The notes: generated by a model not told the origin, from the sequence alone. Counted from the first letter of the stretch, positions 53,535-63,272 are shown. The stretch: DNA of 64,000 nt from an uncultured Candidatus Melainabacteria bacterium (GCA_947525005.1 CANNUY010000001.1:124001-188000); one strand, 5' to 3'. Translations and numbers: made by a program.

Positions 53535-55646
53535 TTAGTTAACAATACTTATTTCTTTTTTTAAATCGTTTAAAAATTCATCTCTATATATAAACCCTAA
53601 ATGTGCACCATTACTATAATAAACACTTTTTGTACCTGTATATAATTTAAGTTGTTTAAGTTGTTTTTTATTTGTTAAATAATCATCTACTGAGTGATAA
53701 ATTTTATAATTGTTTGCATTTATCAAATATGTTGATAATTTATTTAGGTTAGAGTTTTTACCTAAATCTTCTATAGTTTTGCATTTATCATTAATAAGTT
53801 TTTCTTTTACGTAGTTATTATAATTAGTTTGGCTAATTATTTTGTATAAATCAGTATTATTAATTGATTTATTATTTTTTGCGTAAATTAAATCAGATAG
53901 TTTTTGATGAAGTATAAATCCTGTTATCAATTTTGCTTCTTGTTCTGAAAAAGGAAGTTTACTGATATTCATTTTTTTTAATTCATCAAGGTTTGATATT
54001 TCAATAATTTTTTCAGCAGTAATTGCAATATCGTCTTTTATAGTATCAGGATTTTCTTTCCAATTTTCTGATATTTTATCTACTTGATTCATTGCGTATA
54101 CAAGTTCTACGGGTGGACAGATTGCTATATATTTATTTTTGTTATTTATTGTTTGAGAATTTTCTTTTTCAGCAACATACATGGTCATCAATGCTCCAAA
54201 TGATGTTCCTATAACAGTTTTAGAGCTAAATTTTAAATTATTTTTTTCTTCTAAGCTGTTAATAATTTTATCGGTAGTTTTTTTAACATATTCAACATCA
54301 ACACTTGGATTTCCTGGATAATATTCTTTAGGCATACTTTTTGCAAATTCCCAATTAAAATGACTACTTAAAATAACTACAGAATATCCTTTATCATAAA
54401 AAATTTTTGCAAATTTTGAAGCGTGTGTTGACATTATCCCATCTCCAATAGACGGATAAATAATAGCAATAGGCGAGTTTTTCTTTTGTAATAAATATCT
54501 ATATTTATAATTTGGACAATTAGGATAGACTTTAACAGAGGCTATCTTAAGTCTTTTATAAAAAGCTCTGTTCCATATAGAAAAATCTGCCCATATTGAT
54601 TTATAGTTATCATTTATTTCAAAAAGTGCTGTTCTCATTGAATCAATAATAGGAGTTTGTGGATTGTAATCTGATAAAATAATATCAGGTTTAAGCTCTA
54701 TTCCATCATCTTCACCTTTTCTATCTTTTAAAATAATATCTGTTTCTGTAGCATTACCTTTTAATATATTAGCTTCATTTATGTTTTCAGTTTCAATTTT
54801 TTTAGATTTTTTATCATTTTTATTACTTACATTTGTTAAATTATTTTTATTATGATTTTCAGCTAATTTGTTTTTATTATTTTTGCAATCTTCACACCAT
54901 TTTTTAACAAGATGAAGTCTATCAAAATTAGAGCATTTAATATAATTTTCAAGTCCATAAAGTTTTTTTGTTATATCGTAGCAATCTGCAAAATTAGATT
55001 CAATCATTTTAACGAGAGGTTGCATATAATATGTTTTATTTACGAATATAACAGCTTTTATTGCAGCTATAAGTGGTGTTCCGACATAAGATGATGGATT
55101 AAAAATAGAATCAAGCAATTTTCCACACATATTTCTTGGAGTAGTTGATGCCATAACAGGAATAACCATATAAAGACCTTGTTTTACTTTGCATTTGGCT
55201 AGGGCTTGCTCCATATTCTCATCGACTGCTGATATTTTAAAGAGTTTTTCAGCAGGGTTGAACATACCACCAAGTCCAATAGTTGAGTTTGTTAAAAACC
55301 TTACAGTTTCTGTACCTGCTGATTTGAAATCACGTTGAATTAGTGTAGATACAAGTCTTATTGGGTATTCTATGTTTTTGGTTATTCCATAAATTCTATC
55401 CATACCGTATTGAGGCATAATTGATGCCCATAGAATATGAATAGGTTTAATTATGCAGTTGTTTAATTTTGTGTTGAAATTAAAAATTTTTCTGTTGAAT
55501 TTTTCAAGTTTATCTTTTCCTATATAAAGTTCTGAATAATCAGGATATTTAATATTTTCTATATCATCTATTTCAAGAGCAAATGATATATCAGAAAAAA
55601 GTATAATAGATGTCAAAAATAGTACAAAAAACTTTTTAAGTTTCAT
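53535..55646 (-). CDS. MlaA-like domain fused to alpha/beta hydrolase
   Basis: The 703-residue protein has a signal peptide (FFVLFLTSIILFSDISFA) without a lipobox cysteine. Residues of about 40-235 match MlaA/VacJ, the outer-membrane lipid-removal protein: LEKFNRKIFNFNTKLN, NIEYPIRLVSTLIQRDFKSA, ETVRFLTNSTIGLGGMFNPA and ASTTPRNMCGKLLDSIFNPS. A Lys/Asn-rich linker follows. The C-terminal half is a YheT-like alpha/beta hydrolase with AIIYPSIGDG, nucleophile elbow GTSFG (about S481), SVDDYL and NGAHLGF for the Asp and His. MlaA is normally a separate lipoprotein. The fusion suggests coupled lipid extraction and hydrolysis. The gene stands alone with an AGGAG site. Confidence 0.85.
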   Translation of the reverse strand: MKLKKFFVLFLTSIILFSDISFALEIDDIENIKYPDYSELYIGKDKLEKFNRKIFNFNTKLNNCIIKPIHILWASIMPQYGMDRIYGITKNIEYPIRLVSTLIQRDFKSAGTETVRFLTNSTIGLGGMFNPAEKLFKISAVDENMEQALAKCKVKQGLYMVIPVMASTTPRNMCGKLLDSIFNPSSYVGTPLIAAIKAVIFVNKTYYMQPLVKMIESNFADCYDITKKLYGLENYIKCSNFDRLHLVKKWCEDCKNNKNKLAENHNKNNLTNVSNKNDKKSKKIETENINEANILKGNATETDIILKDRKGEDDGIELKPDIILSDYNPQTPIIDSMRTALFEINDNYKSIWADFSIWNRAFYKRLKIASVKVYPNCPNYKYRYLLQKKNSPIAIIYPSIGDGIMSTHASKFAKIFYDKGYSVVILSSHFNWEFAKSMPKEYYPGNPSVDVEYVKKTTDKIINSLEEKNNLKFSSKTVIGTSFGALMTMYVAEKENSQTINNKNKYIAICPPVELVYAMNQVDKISENWKENPDTIKDDIAITAEKIIEISNLDELKKMNISKLPFSEQEAKLITGFILHQKLSDLIYAKNNKSINNTDLYKIISQTNYNNYVKEKLINDKCKTIEDLGKNSNLNKLSTYLINANNYKIYHSVDDYLTNKKQLKQLKLYTGTKSVYYSNGAHLGFIYRDEFLNDLKKEISIVN

Positions 55647-55787
55647 AATAATCTCCTCAAAATCGCATATTTTATTATTTTTTGAGAGAAAATAATTTTT
55701 TATTACACAGTTAGATATATTTTCTTGTCAGAGTATATTTAATTTGCTATTATAAATATGAAAGTGGTTAAAATTTAGGAGGATATT

Positions 55788-56429
55788 ATGAATAAAAATA
55801 TTTTAACTGTGTTATCTTTGGTATCAGTATTATCATTAGGTTTGTCAGCAAATGCTGCAATTGATATGAAATCAGCTTTGAAAACAGGTGCAAATGCTAG
55901 TTTAAACTCAATTAAAGCTCAATCAGGAGTAACAACTACAACAACAAATGTTAACACTCAATTAGTTAATTCATATAGAAAACAAATAAATGCTGTTGTT
56001 ACAAAATCAAATAATATGTCAAAAAGTTTTAATAATTCTGTAAATGGTATCTCATCATTATTATTAAGTAGTAATGAAATTGCAAAAGTAAGAGGAAATG
56101 TACCTGCAAACTCAGCAGAAGCAACAGATAGATTAGCATTGTATTTATTATCTGATAGACAATCAAAAACTGTATCAAACAGAATTAATTCATTATCAGC
56201 AAATAAGAAATCACAATTAAATTATTATGTAAAAACAATGAAAAATTCAACAGTTGGTTATACAAGTTTAGCAAAAGAAGCAACAACATTGTCTGCAAAT
56301 ATTGCAAAAACACCATCAGTTGCAGTTGCTTTAAGTCCAGAATTAAAGAGTTTGAAACAAGTAAGTACAAATGCAACAAAACAAGCAAGAACAGCAACAA
56401 ACTTGTCAAGAGCACTTATTGTAAAATAA
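55788..56429 (+). CDS. Small secreted helical protein, function unknown
   Basis: The 213-residue protein has a signal peptide (LTVLSLVSVLSLGLSANA) and a Ser/Thr/Lys/Asn-rich, mostly helical mature part without cysteines. No known domain is recognised. A strong TAGGAGG ribosome site and a good terminator at 56548 suggest steady expression. It is divergent from the MlaA-hydrolase gene. It may be a periplasmic or surface protein. Confidence 0.75.
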   Translation: MNKNILTVLSLVSVLSLGLSANAAIDMKSALKTGANASLNSIKAQSGVTTTTTNVNTQLVNSYRKQINAVVTKSNNMSKSFNNSVNGISSLLLSSNEIAKVRGNVPANSAEATDRLALYLLSDRQSKTVSNRINSLSANKKSQLNYYVKTMKNSTVGYTSLAKEATTLSANIAKTPSVAVALSPELKSLKQVSTNATKQARTATNLSRALIVK

Positions 56430-56547
56430 ATTTAATATATTGTTAGAAAATTTTTTAAAAATGGAATATAATAAATATTGGTGAGGACTTTATTTTATAA
56501 TAGAGTTTAGAACCACTTTCATGAAATTATTGCTAAAAGCAATTAGC

Positions 56548-56580
56548 AAAAGCCCTTTATAAAGGGCTTTTTTATTTTTT
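56548..56580 (+). terminator. Rho-independent terminator
   Basis: AAAGCCCTTTATAAAGGGCT then TTTTTATTTTTTT, about 120 nt past the secreted-protein gene. The sequence between (GGTGAGGAC...TATAATAGAG) could hold a short transcript, but nothing definite is seen. Confidence 0.85.
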
Positions 56581-56667
56581 TATTAAATATATTTTACAGA
56601 GATTATTTGCTTAAAAATTATTTATTGTACGTTTCAAATTATAGACAATATATATTCTACAATATTT

Positions 56668-59514
56668 TTACACTAAACATTCTTTTTTGTGGGTTGCAAG
56701 TGCTTTTTTTAAATACTGACCTGTATAAGAATTTGGGTTTTGCATTATCTCTTGAGGTGTACCCTGCGCTACAATAGTACCACCGTTTTCACCTCCGTCT
56801 GGACCTAAATCAATTATATTATCAGCAATTTTGATGAAATCCATATTATGTTCAATTACTAAAATAGTGTTTCCAGTATCTGCTAATCTCTGAAGTATAT
56901 TGATTAATTTATCCAAATCTGCCCAATGTAGACCAACTGATGGTTCATCAAGTAAATACAAGGTTTTACCAGTAGCTCGTTTGTTTAATTCTGATGCTAA
57001 CTTAATCCTTTGAGCTTCTCCACCTGATAATGTTGTTGCACTTTGACCTAGTTTTATATAATCAAGTCCAACATCATTTAAGGTTTGTAACTTGTTCTTT
57101 ATCTGTGGCACACTATCAAAAAATTCTAGTGCTTCTTTTACGCTCATTTCTAAAACGTCATAAATAGTTTTTCCTTTATATTTAACTTCTAATGTTTCGT
57201 TATTATAACGCTTTCCACCACAAACATCACATTTTACATAAACATCAGACAAAAAGTTCATTTCTATTTTTAATAATCCGTCACCTTTACAAGCTTCACA
57301 ACGACCACCTTTTACATTAAAACTAAATCTGCCAGGTTTATATCCACGCATTTTTGCTTCATTTGTTTTTGCAAAAAGTTCACGAATAGCTGTAAATACG
57401 TCAGTATAAGTTGCTGGATTTGAACGTGGTGTTCTTCCTATAGGTGATTGGTCTATATCAATAACTTTGTCTATATGTTCAAACCCTGTTATCTCATCAA
57501 CACCTTTTGGCTTAGGTTTGTTACCTCTAAGTTTATGGATAGCATATTGATAAATTATTTCATTCATTAATGTAGATTTACCAGAGCCTGAAACACCAGT
57601 TAAAACATTAATTTTTCCTAATGGAATATCAACATCTATATTTTTAAGATTGTTTAATTTAGCTCCACGAACTCTTAAAAACTCGCCATTTCCGTTCCTT
57701 AGAGTTTCAGGAATTTTTATTTCTTTTTTACCTGAAAGATATTGACCCGTCAAAGATTTTTCTTCGTTCATAATATCTTCAAGTGTACCTTGAGCGACAA
57801 CCTCGCCACCATTTATACCTGCGTTCACCCCGATATCTACAATATAATCAGCATTACGCATTGTATCTTCATCGTGTTCAACAACAATCAAGGTGTTACC
57901 AAGATTTCTTAATCTCAAAAGTGTTTTGATTAGTCTATCATTATCTTTTTGGTGTAAACCAATAGATGGTTCGTCTAAAACATACAAAACTCCTGAAAGA
58001 CCGCTACCTATTTGGGTTGCAAGTCTAATTCTTTGAGCTTCACCACCAGATAAAGTGCCTGCCATACGTGCAAGGTTAAGATAGCTTAAGCCTACGTCTA
58101 GCAAGAATTTTAGTCTTGCTCTAATTTCTTCAAGAACTTGTTTTGCAACCTTTAGTTGAAAATCTGTTAGTTCAAGATAAAGCTCAGAAATGAATTCATA
58201 AGCCTTGTCTATTGGCATTAAGCAGAATTCGTGGATATTTATTCCATTTATACGTACAGCAAGAGGGAATGGCTTTAATCTTCCTCCACCACACGCTTCA
58301 CAAGGGGTGGTAATCATATATTTTTCAATTTCTGCTTTCCAATATTCGCTATCCACATTATAATGTTTCATCAAAAATGGAATAACGCCTTCAAATTTTT
58401 TCTCTCTTGTGCGATAACGTGTACTTCCGAATTCTCTTATTCGCATAGGAATTTTTTCTTTTGTACCATATAAGATTATTTCTTGTTCTTTTGTTGTTAA
58501 ATCTTTAAATGGTATATCAAGGTTTATCTTACAAGCAAGACTTACTGCTTTCAGTACGTCTTCATAATATCCAGTTGAAGATTTGCTCCAAGGATAGATT
58601 GCACCTTCATTAATGCTCTTTGTTTTATCAGGAACGACTAAATCAGGGTCTATTTTGAAATCTACACCTAACCCAGAACATTTTTCACAAGCACCATAAG
58701 GACTGTTGAAACTAAAAATTCTTGGTGCAAGTTCATCAAAGCTCAAACCACAATGTTCACAAGCGAGTTTTTCACTAAACATAATTTCTTCAGCGCCAAT
58801 GACATCAATCGTTGTTACTCCATTTGCTTTTTCTAATGCTGTTTGAACGCTGTCTGTTATACGAGATTTTGCACTTTCTTTTACTACAACTCTATCTACA
58901 ACAACGCTTATATCGTGTTTTTTTGTCTTAGCAAGTTTGATTTCGTCTTCATCAAGGCTATAAATTTCTCCATCGATTTTTACTCTTACAAAACCTTCTT
59001 GTTGAAGTTCTTTGAAGATTGATTGGAATTCGCCTTTTTTGCCTCTTATGATTGGTGCTAAGATTTGGATTTTTGTACCCTCGTCAAGTTTCATAATATT
59101 AGCAACGATTTCATCAATGGTTTGTGGTTTAATTTCAGCACCACATTTTGGACAGTATGGAGTTCCTACTCTTGCGTATAAAAGTCTTAAGTAGTCGTAT
59201 ATTTCTGTAACTGTGCCGACAGTAGAGCGTGGGTTGTTGTTTGTTGATTTTTGGTCGATAGAAATTGCAGGCGTAAGTCCCTCAATTGAATCAACATCAG
59301 GTTTATCCATTTGACCAAGGAATTGTCTTGCATAAGTAGAAAGGCTTTCTACATAACGTCTTTGACCCTCTGCAAAGATTGTATCAAATGCAAGAGAGCT
59401 TTTTCCAGAACCTGAAACTCCTGTGAAAACTATCAATTCGTTTCTTGGGAGTTCTAGTGAAATATTTTTTAAATTATGTTGTCTTGCTTTTTTTATTACT
59501 ATTTTGTCGTTCAT
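56668..59514 (-). CDS. uvrA: Excinuclease ABC subunit A
   Basis: UvrA recognises DNA damage in nucleotide-excision repair with UvrB. The 948-residue protein has two ABC ATPase units: Walker A GVSGSGKSSLAFDTIFAEGQ (about 31-50) and GVSGSGKSTLMNEI (about 645-658). Signature LSGGEAQRIRLATQIGSGL and LSGGEAQRIKLASEL are both present, with VLDEPSIGLHQ and LLDEPSVGLHWAD. Zinc fingers are at CEHCGLSF...CEKCSGLG and CEACKGDG...CDVCGGKR. Full length. GGAGAT precedes the ATG. Confidence 0.98.
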   Translation of the reverse strand: MNDKIVIKKARQHNLKNISLELPRNELIVFTGVSGSGKSSLAFDTIFAEGQRRYVESLSTYARQFLGQMDKPDVDSIEGLTPAISIDQKSTNNNPRSTVGTVTEIYDYLRLLYARVGTPYCPKCGAEIKPQTIDEIVANIMKLDEGTKIQILAPIIRGKKGEFQSIFKELQQEGFVRVKIDGEIYSLDEDEIKLAKTKKHDISVVVDRVVVKESAKSRITDSVQTALEKANGVTTIDVIGAEEIMFSEKLACEHCGLSFDELAPRIFSFNSPYGACEKCSGLGVDFKIDPDLVVPDKTKSINEGAIYPWSKSSTGYYEDVLKAVSLACKINLDIPFKDLTTKEQEIILYGTKEKIPMRIREFGSTRYRTREKKFEGVIPFLMKHYNVDSEYWKAEIEKYMITTPCEACGGGRLKPFPLAVRINGINIHEFCLMPIDKAYEFISELYLELTDFQLKVAKQVLEEIRARLKFLLDVGLSYLNLARMAGTLSGGEAQRIRLATQIGSGLSGVLYVLDEPSIGLHQKDNDRLIKTLLRLRNLGNTLIVVEHDEDTMRNADYIVDIGVNAGINGGEVVAQGTLEDIMNEEKSLTGQYLSGKKEIKIPETLRNGNGEFLRVRGAKLNNLKNIDVDIPLGKINVLTGVSGSGKSTLMNEIIYQYAIHKLRGNKPKPKGVDEITGFEHIDKVIDIDQSPIGRTPRSNPATYTDVFTAIRELFAKTNEAKMRGYKPGRFSFNVKGGRCEACKGDGLLKIEMNFLSDVYVKCDVCGGKRYNNETLEVKYKGKTIYDVLEMSVKEALEFFDSVPQIKNKLQTLNDVGLDYIKLGQSATTLSGGEAQRIKLASELNKRATGKTLYLLDEPSVGLHWADLDKLINILQRLADTGNTILVIEHNMDFIKIADNIIDLGPDGGENGGTIVAQGTPQEIMQNPNSYTGQYLKKALATHKKECLV

Positions 59515-59652
59515 ATCTCCAATATTTTACATCAATATAAAATTGATATCAAATGTTGGTGATAGATTGTGTTCAACAGTTTGATTGAATACAACAAATC
59601 TCTAAATAATTAGCTGTCGAGTCACTTTCTATACATCTCTTTAATATTATGA

Positions 59653-59658
59653 TATAAT
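59653..59658 (+). promoter_or_regulatory. -10 box 6 nt before the lpxK ATG
   Basis: TATAAT, then CGAGTT, then ATG at 59665, with no ribosome site. Initiation would fall on the start codon, as at 8999 and 63763. Confidence 0.6.
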
Positions 59659-59664
59659 CGAGTT

Positions 59665-60687
59665 ATGAACATCAAAACACGTATTACTAAAATTCATTAT
59701 GATAAAAACGCAAAAGGTGTTTTTGTTGATATGTTAGAGTTTTTTTCCGTATTTTACGGACTTGTATCAAGACTTAGAAACACTCTTTATGATAAAGGTA
59801 TTTTGAAAACAGTAAAAGTTGATGCAAAAGTTATATCAGTTGGTAATGTTACTACTGGTGGGGTGGGCAAAACTCCTGTTGTATCAAAATTAGCACAATA
59901 TTTTTCTGATAACGATGAAAAAGTTGCTATAATCTCTCGTGGATATGGTGGTAAGCTTTCAAACAAAAAAGTTAATCTTATCTCTGATGGGGTAAATGTT
60001 TATTATAACGCAAAAGAAGCTGGGGACGAGGCTTACTGGCACGCAGTGAATACTCCAATGTGTTCAATTTTGACTTGTAAAGACAGAGTAAAGGCAGCAA
60101 GGTATGCTGTAGAAAAAATTGGTTGTACTGTTATAATCCTTGATGACGGATTTCAACATCGCCATTTGTATAGAGATTTGAATTTGTTATTGATTGATTC
60201 TGAAAAAGGGTTTGGAAATGAAAAACTTTTACCTGCCGGTCCACTTCGTGAGGGTAAAGAAGCTTTTGATAGAGTTGATAAAATAGTTATCGTAAATAAA
60301 GGTAATGATAAAAAACGTGCAGAGCGTTACTCTAAAATTATAGAAAAGAAATTAGGTCATAAATCGTTTGTTTGTCAAACTGAACCTGATTATATCTATA
60401 ATATCGTTTCAGAAGAAAAATTGGCATCAGGTGAACCTATTAACGCTGTTTGTGCAATCGGACAACCAGAGTCTTTCTTTAAGTTTTTAGAGCCTAATTT
60501 TGAGATTATGAGTAAGGTTGTTTTTGACGATCATCATATTTATAAAAATGATGAAATTGAAAAGATAAAAGGTATCATTGTAACTACTGAAAAAGATGCT
60601 GTGAAAATGTCTGATATTAAACGTAAAGACATTTATGCTATGAAACTTAAAGTTGATTTGAATATTGAAGAATTACTAGCAGATTAG
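59665..60687 (+). CDS. lpxK: Tetraacyldisaccharide 4'-kinase
   Basis: LpxK phosphorylates the lipid A disaccharide at the 4' position, at the inner membrane, so the cell should make LPS. The 340-residue protein has an N-terminal amphipathic segment (FFSVFYGLVSRLRNTLYDKG), P-loop GNVTTGGVGKTPV (about 59-71), IISRGYGGK, GDEAYW, and ILDDGFQHRHLYRDLNLLLID with the catalytic region. ITTEKDAVK-like VTTEKDAVKM is near the C-terminus. Length is normal. nth begins 2 nt past its stop, so the two are co-transcribed. Confidence 0.95.
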   Translation: MNIKTRITKIHYDKNAKGVFVDMLEFFSVFYGLVSRLRNTLYDKGILKTVKVDAKVISVGNVTTGGVGKTPVVSKLAQYFSDNDEKVAIISRGYGGKLSNKKVNLISDGVNVYYNAKEAGDEAYWHAVNTPMCSILTCKDRVKAARYAVEKIGCTVIILDDGFQHRHLYRDLNLLLIDSEKGFGNEKLLPAGPLREGKEAFDRVDKIVIVNKGNDKKRAERYSKIIEKKLGHKSFVCQTEPDYIYNIVSEEKLASGEPINAVCAIGQPESFFKFLEPNFEIMSKVVFDDHHIYKNDEIEKIKGIIVTTEKDAVKMSDIKRKDIYAMKLKVDLNIEELLAD

Positions 60688-60689
60688 AT

Positions 60690-61319
60690 ATGAAATATAT
60701 TGATAGGATTGTTGAAACTTTAAACGAAGCTGATATGGTAAGAAGTGATTTTGTTCAGCTTATGGAAGACTTTAAAGACCCGTATCTTGTATTGATTGCG
60801 TGTATTTTAAGTCTTAGAACGAATGACAAAACAACTTATCCTGCGACCTTGAGGATGTTAGCGTTAGCTAAAACCCCTGAGGAAATGGCTAAAATTGACG
60901 AGGAAGAATTAGCAAAAGCTATTTATCCTGTTGGGTTTTATGCAAACAAAGCGAAACAGATTATTGAGTTATCTAAGATAATTGTTAATGATTTAGATGG
61001 CAAAGTGCCTGACACTATTGAAGATTTGATAAAATTTAATGGAGTGGGTAGAAAGACTGCTAATCTTGTATTGGCAAAAGGGTTTGGAATACCTGCTATT
61101 TGTGTTGATGTTCACGTTCATAGGATTTTTAATAGATTAGGTCTTATTAAGACTAAGAACCCAGAAGAAACAGAGTTTGCGTTGAGAGAAAAGTTGCCTG
61201 TGAAATACTGGTTGGATATAAACACTTTGTTAGTAACATTTGGACAGAATTGCTGTAAACCTGTGAAACCAAAATGTGAAGTATGTCCTATTGCTCAGTA
61301 TTGTAAGGGAAGTAATTAG
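60690..61319 (+). CDS. nth: Endonuclease III (DNA glycosylase/AP lyase)
   Basis: Nth removes oxidised pyrimidines and cuts at abasic sites. The 209-residue protein has the helix-hairpin-helix LIKFNGVGRKTANLVLAKGF with catalytic K122, D140 in CVDVHVHR, and the Fe-S loop with C189, C196, C199 and C205 in the canonical C-x6-C-x2-C-x5-C spacing. Full length. The start lies 2 nt after lpxK, without a separate ribosome site, so translation is coupled. Confidence 0.97.
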   Translation: MKYIDRIVETLNEADMVRSDFVQLMEDFKDPYLVLIACILSLRTNDKTTYPATLRMLALAKTPEEMAKIDEEELAKAIYPVGFYANKAKQIIELSKIIVNDLDGKVPDTIEDLIKFNGVGRKTANLVLAKGFGIPAICVDVHVHRIFNRLGLIKTKNPEETEFALREKLPVKYWLDINTLLVTFGQNCCKPVKPKCEVCPIAQYCKGSN

Positions 61320-61337
61320 AGGACAATGTAACTGTCA

Positions 61338-61440
61338 TTCAGAACGAAGCGAAGAATCTCTATAAAGATGTTTCAGTAAATTGTAGGTTGGGGTTTCTAC
61401 CCCAACAAAATGTGTTCAGATGTTCAGGGGGATTCTTCGC
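61338..61440. repeat. Repeat cluster with inverted REP
   Basis: GTCATTCAGAACGAAGCGAA, then a REP in reverse orientation at 61381-61407 (TTGTAGGTTGGGGTTTCTAC, CCCAACA), then TGTTCAGGGGGATTCTTCGC. It is the reverse arrangement of the composite repeat at 13541 and 26873. Confidence 0.8.
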
Positions 61441-61473
61441 TTGCTACACTACTTTCATGATAATTTTAAATAT

Positions 61474-61734
61474 GTCATTGCGAACGATTGAACGGTTTGT
61501 AATGTATTAAGTGTGGCAATCCATAAGTCAACAGTTCTGCGTATATAAAAAGGCTTTTTCTGGATTACCACGTCGCTCACGTTGTTTGCTGTCTTGGATT
61601 ATTCGGGATTTCGCAAAAGCGTGGTTTTGCTCAACCTTACGGGCTGGGTCACTTTGTGACACGGCGCCTCCTCTCACAAAACAATACTTAATTGTTTTGT
61701 TCGGCAGAGTCGAAAATCCGCTCCTCGTAATGAC
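61474..61734. repeat. MITE-like element with terminal inverted repeats
   Basis: Left end GTCATTGCGA (61474-61483), right end TCGTAATGAC (61725-61734), complementary at 9 of 10 bases. The 261 bp are richer in G+C than the surroundings and hold local palindromes (GTCACTTTGTGAC; AAAACAATACTTAATTGTTT). Open frames inside on both strands look accidental. The first 65 bp recur inverted at 29841, 5049 and 37525. Together with 61338 this accounts for the 500-nt gap before 61822. Confidence 0.7.
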
Positions 61735-61821
61735 GTGCATAGACTTTATACCAAAGTTGTAGGTATATTATATTTTAGTCTAGTTAAAAAGTTTAATGTA
61801 ATATATTAAAATAAATATGTA

Positions 61822-62127
61822 ATGGAAATTATAAATATCGACATCACAAATATTGATAAATTAGCAGTAAAAAAAATATATGATATGGTATCAGCTTACA
61901 ATTCTTCTGTTGCTATAGATTTGAAGTGTGTAAAAACTTGTGTTGCTGAATTTTTTATGATGTTGAGTTCCTTGAAAAACAAGGCTTCACTTGTAAATGT
62001 AGATAGTACAATTTTAGCAACATTATATATGACAGGTTATGACAAATATGTTCGAGTATTTGAGGACAATTTGTCGCTTTCAATGGATAAATATGAGATT
62101 ATCAAAAGAAGATTTGTATTACTCTAA
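61822..62127 (+). CDS. STAS-domain-like protein
   Basis: The 101-residue protein resembles anti-sigma-factor antagonists (SpoIIAA/STAS): SVAIDLKCVKTCVAEFFMML corresponds to the strand-turn-helix that usually carries the phosphorylated Ser (here Cys/Val-Ala around C57-A61), and ASLVNVDSTILATLYMTGYD to the last strand and helix. The usual D-S-S phosphosite is not present. No ribosome site is evident. Its 3' end overlaps the convergent metal-transporter gene by 9 nt. A role in signalling or partner binding is likely but unproven. Confidence 0.6.
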   Translation: MEIINIDITNIDKLAVKKIYDMVSAYNSSVAIDLKCVKTCVAEFFMMLSSLKNKASLVNVDSTILATLYMTGYDKYVRVFEDNLSLSMDKYEIIKRRFVLL

Positions 62128-62946
62128 CATCATTAAGGTTGGCCAAATAAATATAATACCTGACATAACACCAATAATTGTCATATGCCAATCGCCGTAT
62201 TTGTGTGAAAGAGGGAGCAAGGTATCAAATGAGATATAAACCATAATCCCTGCAACCATCGCAAACAAGATACCAATAAACATTTGAGGTAAGAATAGTT
62301 GGAGCATAAATAAACCGATGATTGCACCTACAGGTTCAGAGATACCTGAAAGAAAAGCATACCAAATGGCTGTGTGTTTTTTACGTGTAACATAATAAAT
62401 AGGTAACGCTACAGCAATACCTTCTGGGATATTGTGCAAACCGATTGCGATTGCAACAGGGATACCAAGTGTAAGGTTTTGTGTTGATACAAAGAATGTT
62501 GCCATACCTTCTGGAAAATTGTGTATAGCAAGTGCGATTGCTGTAATTAGACCTGCACGCTTAATACCGTGATGTTTTTTTATACTTTCTTCAACGTGTT
62601 CGTCTGCAAAATCACTGTCCTCTATGTGGTCAGGAATAAAATAGTCAATACAGAAGGCAATCAATACACCTAAAATAAATCCTAAAAATGTATACCACAT
62701 AAAGTGATTAGGAAAATATTTTGTAAGTAGTTCTTCTGCACAGCTTTTTATTTCTGTTAATGATAAAAAAATCATAACACCTGCTGAAAATCCAAGACCT
62801 AGTGATAACATTTTGATATTATCTTTTTTTACAATAAATGTAATAAAACCACCAATAACTGTTGCTAAACCTGCTAAGAATGATAGTAAAACAGGCACAA
62901 AATATATGTGTAATTGATTGTATACTGTATTTAAGTATTCTGACAT
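62119..62946 (-). CDS. zupT: ZIP-family divalent metal transporter
   Basis: The 275-residue inner-membrane protein has eight hydrophobic segments and the ZIP metal-site motifs HNFPEG (142-147) and HNIPEG (171-176). ZIP proteins of this GufA/ZupT group import Zn2+ and other divalent ions into the cytoplasm. The loop after the third segment is rich in His/Asp/Glu (DHIEDSDFADEHVEESIKKH) and could bind metal. GAAAGAGG precedes the ATG. No Fur or Zur box was recognised. Gene symbol assigned by family resemblance. Confidence 0.92.
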   Translation of the reverse strand: MSEYLNTVYNQLHIYFVPVLLSFLAGLATVIGGFITFIVKKDNIKMLSLGLGFSAGVMIFLSLTEIKSCAEELLTKYFPNHFMWYTFLGFILGVLIAFCIDYFIPDHIEDSDFADEHVEESIKKHHGIKRAGLITAIALAIHNFPEGMATFFVSTQNLTLGIPVAIAIGLHNIPEGIAVALPIYYVTRKKHTAIWYAFLSGISEPVGAIIGLFMLQLFLPQMFIGILFAMVAGIMVYISFDTLLPLSHKYGDWHMTIIGVMSGIIFIWPTLMMLE

Positions 62947-63081
62947 TATTAAACCTCTTTCTTACATTTTTTATATTACAACATGAAAAAATGTTGGCAA
63001 GTTTTAATTATTACTTGATTTACGAATATGTTTGTTTTATTATCGTTGAGTAATAAGTGCAATAAAGGTGGTGAAAAACGA

Positions 63082-63255
63082 ATGCCAGAAGTTAAAGTTG
63101 GTGAAAACGAAAGTATCGAAGTAGCTTTAAGACGTTTCAAGAAAAAAGTACAAAAAGCTGGTACTTTATCTGAAGTAAAAAAACGTGAAAGATATGAAAA
63201 GCCAAGCGTTAAAAGAAAACGTAAATCTGAAGCTGCTCGTAAGAGAAAATCATAA
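63082..63255 (+). CDS. rpsU: 30S ribosomal protein S21
   Basis: The 57-residue protein MPEVKVGENESIEVALRRFK ... KRERYEKPSVKRKRKSEAA is S21, a basic small-subunit protein involved in initiation. The ATG at 63082 follows AAAGGTGGTG. An upstream in-frame start would add 18 non-conserved residues. A terminator follows directly, so it is monocistronic. Confidence 0.97.
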   Translation: MPEVKVGENESIEVALRRFKKKVQKAGTLSEVKKRERYEKPSVKRKRKSEAARKRKS

Positions 63256-63272
63256 TTAGATTTATTTTATAC

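Noticed and set aside
61511..61762. Open frames on both strands within the MITE-like element
   Set aside because: They lie inside a dispersed repeat with palindromes, overlap each other on opposite strands, and have no ribosome site.
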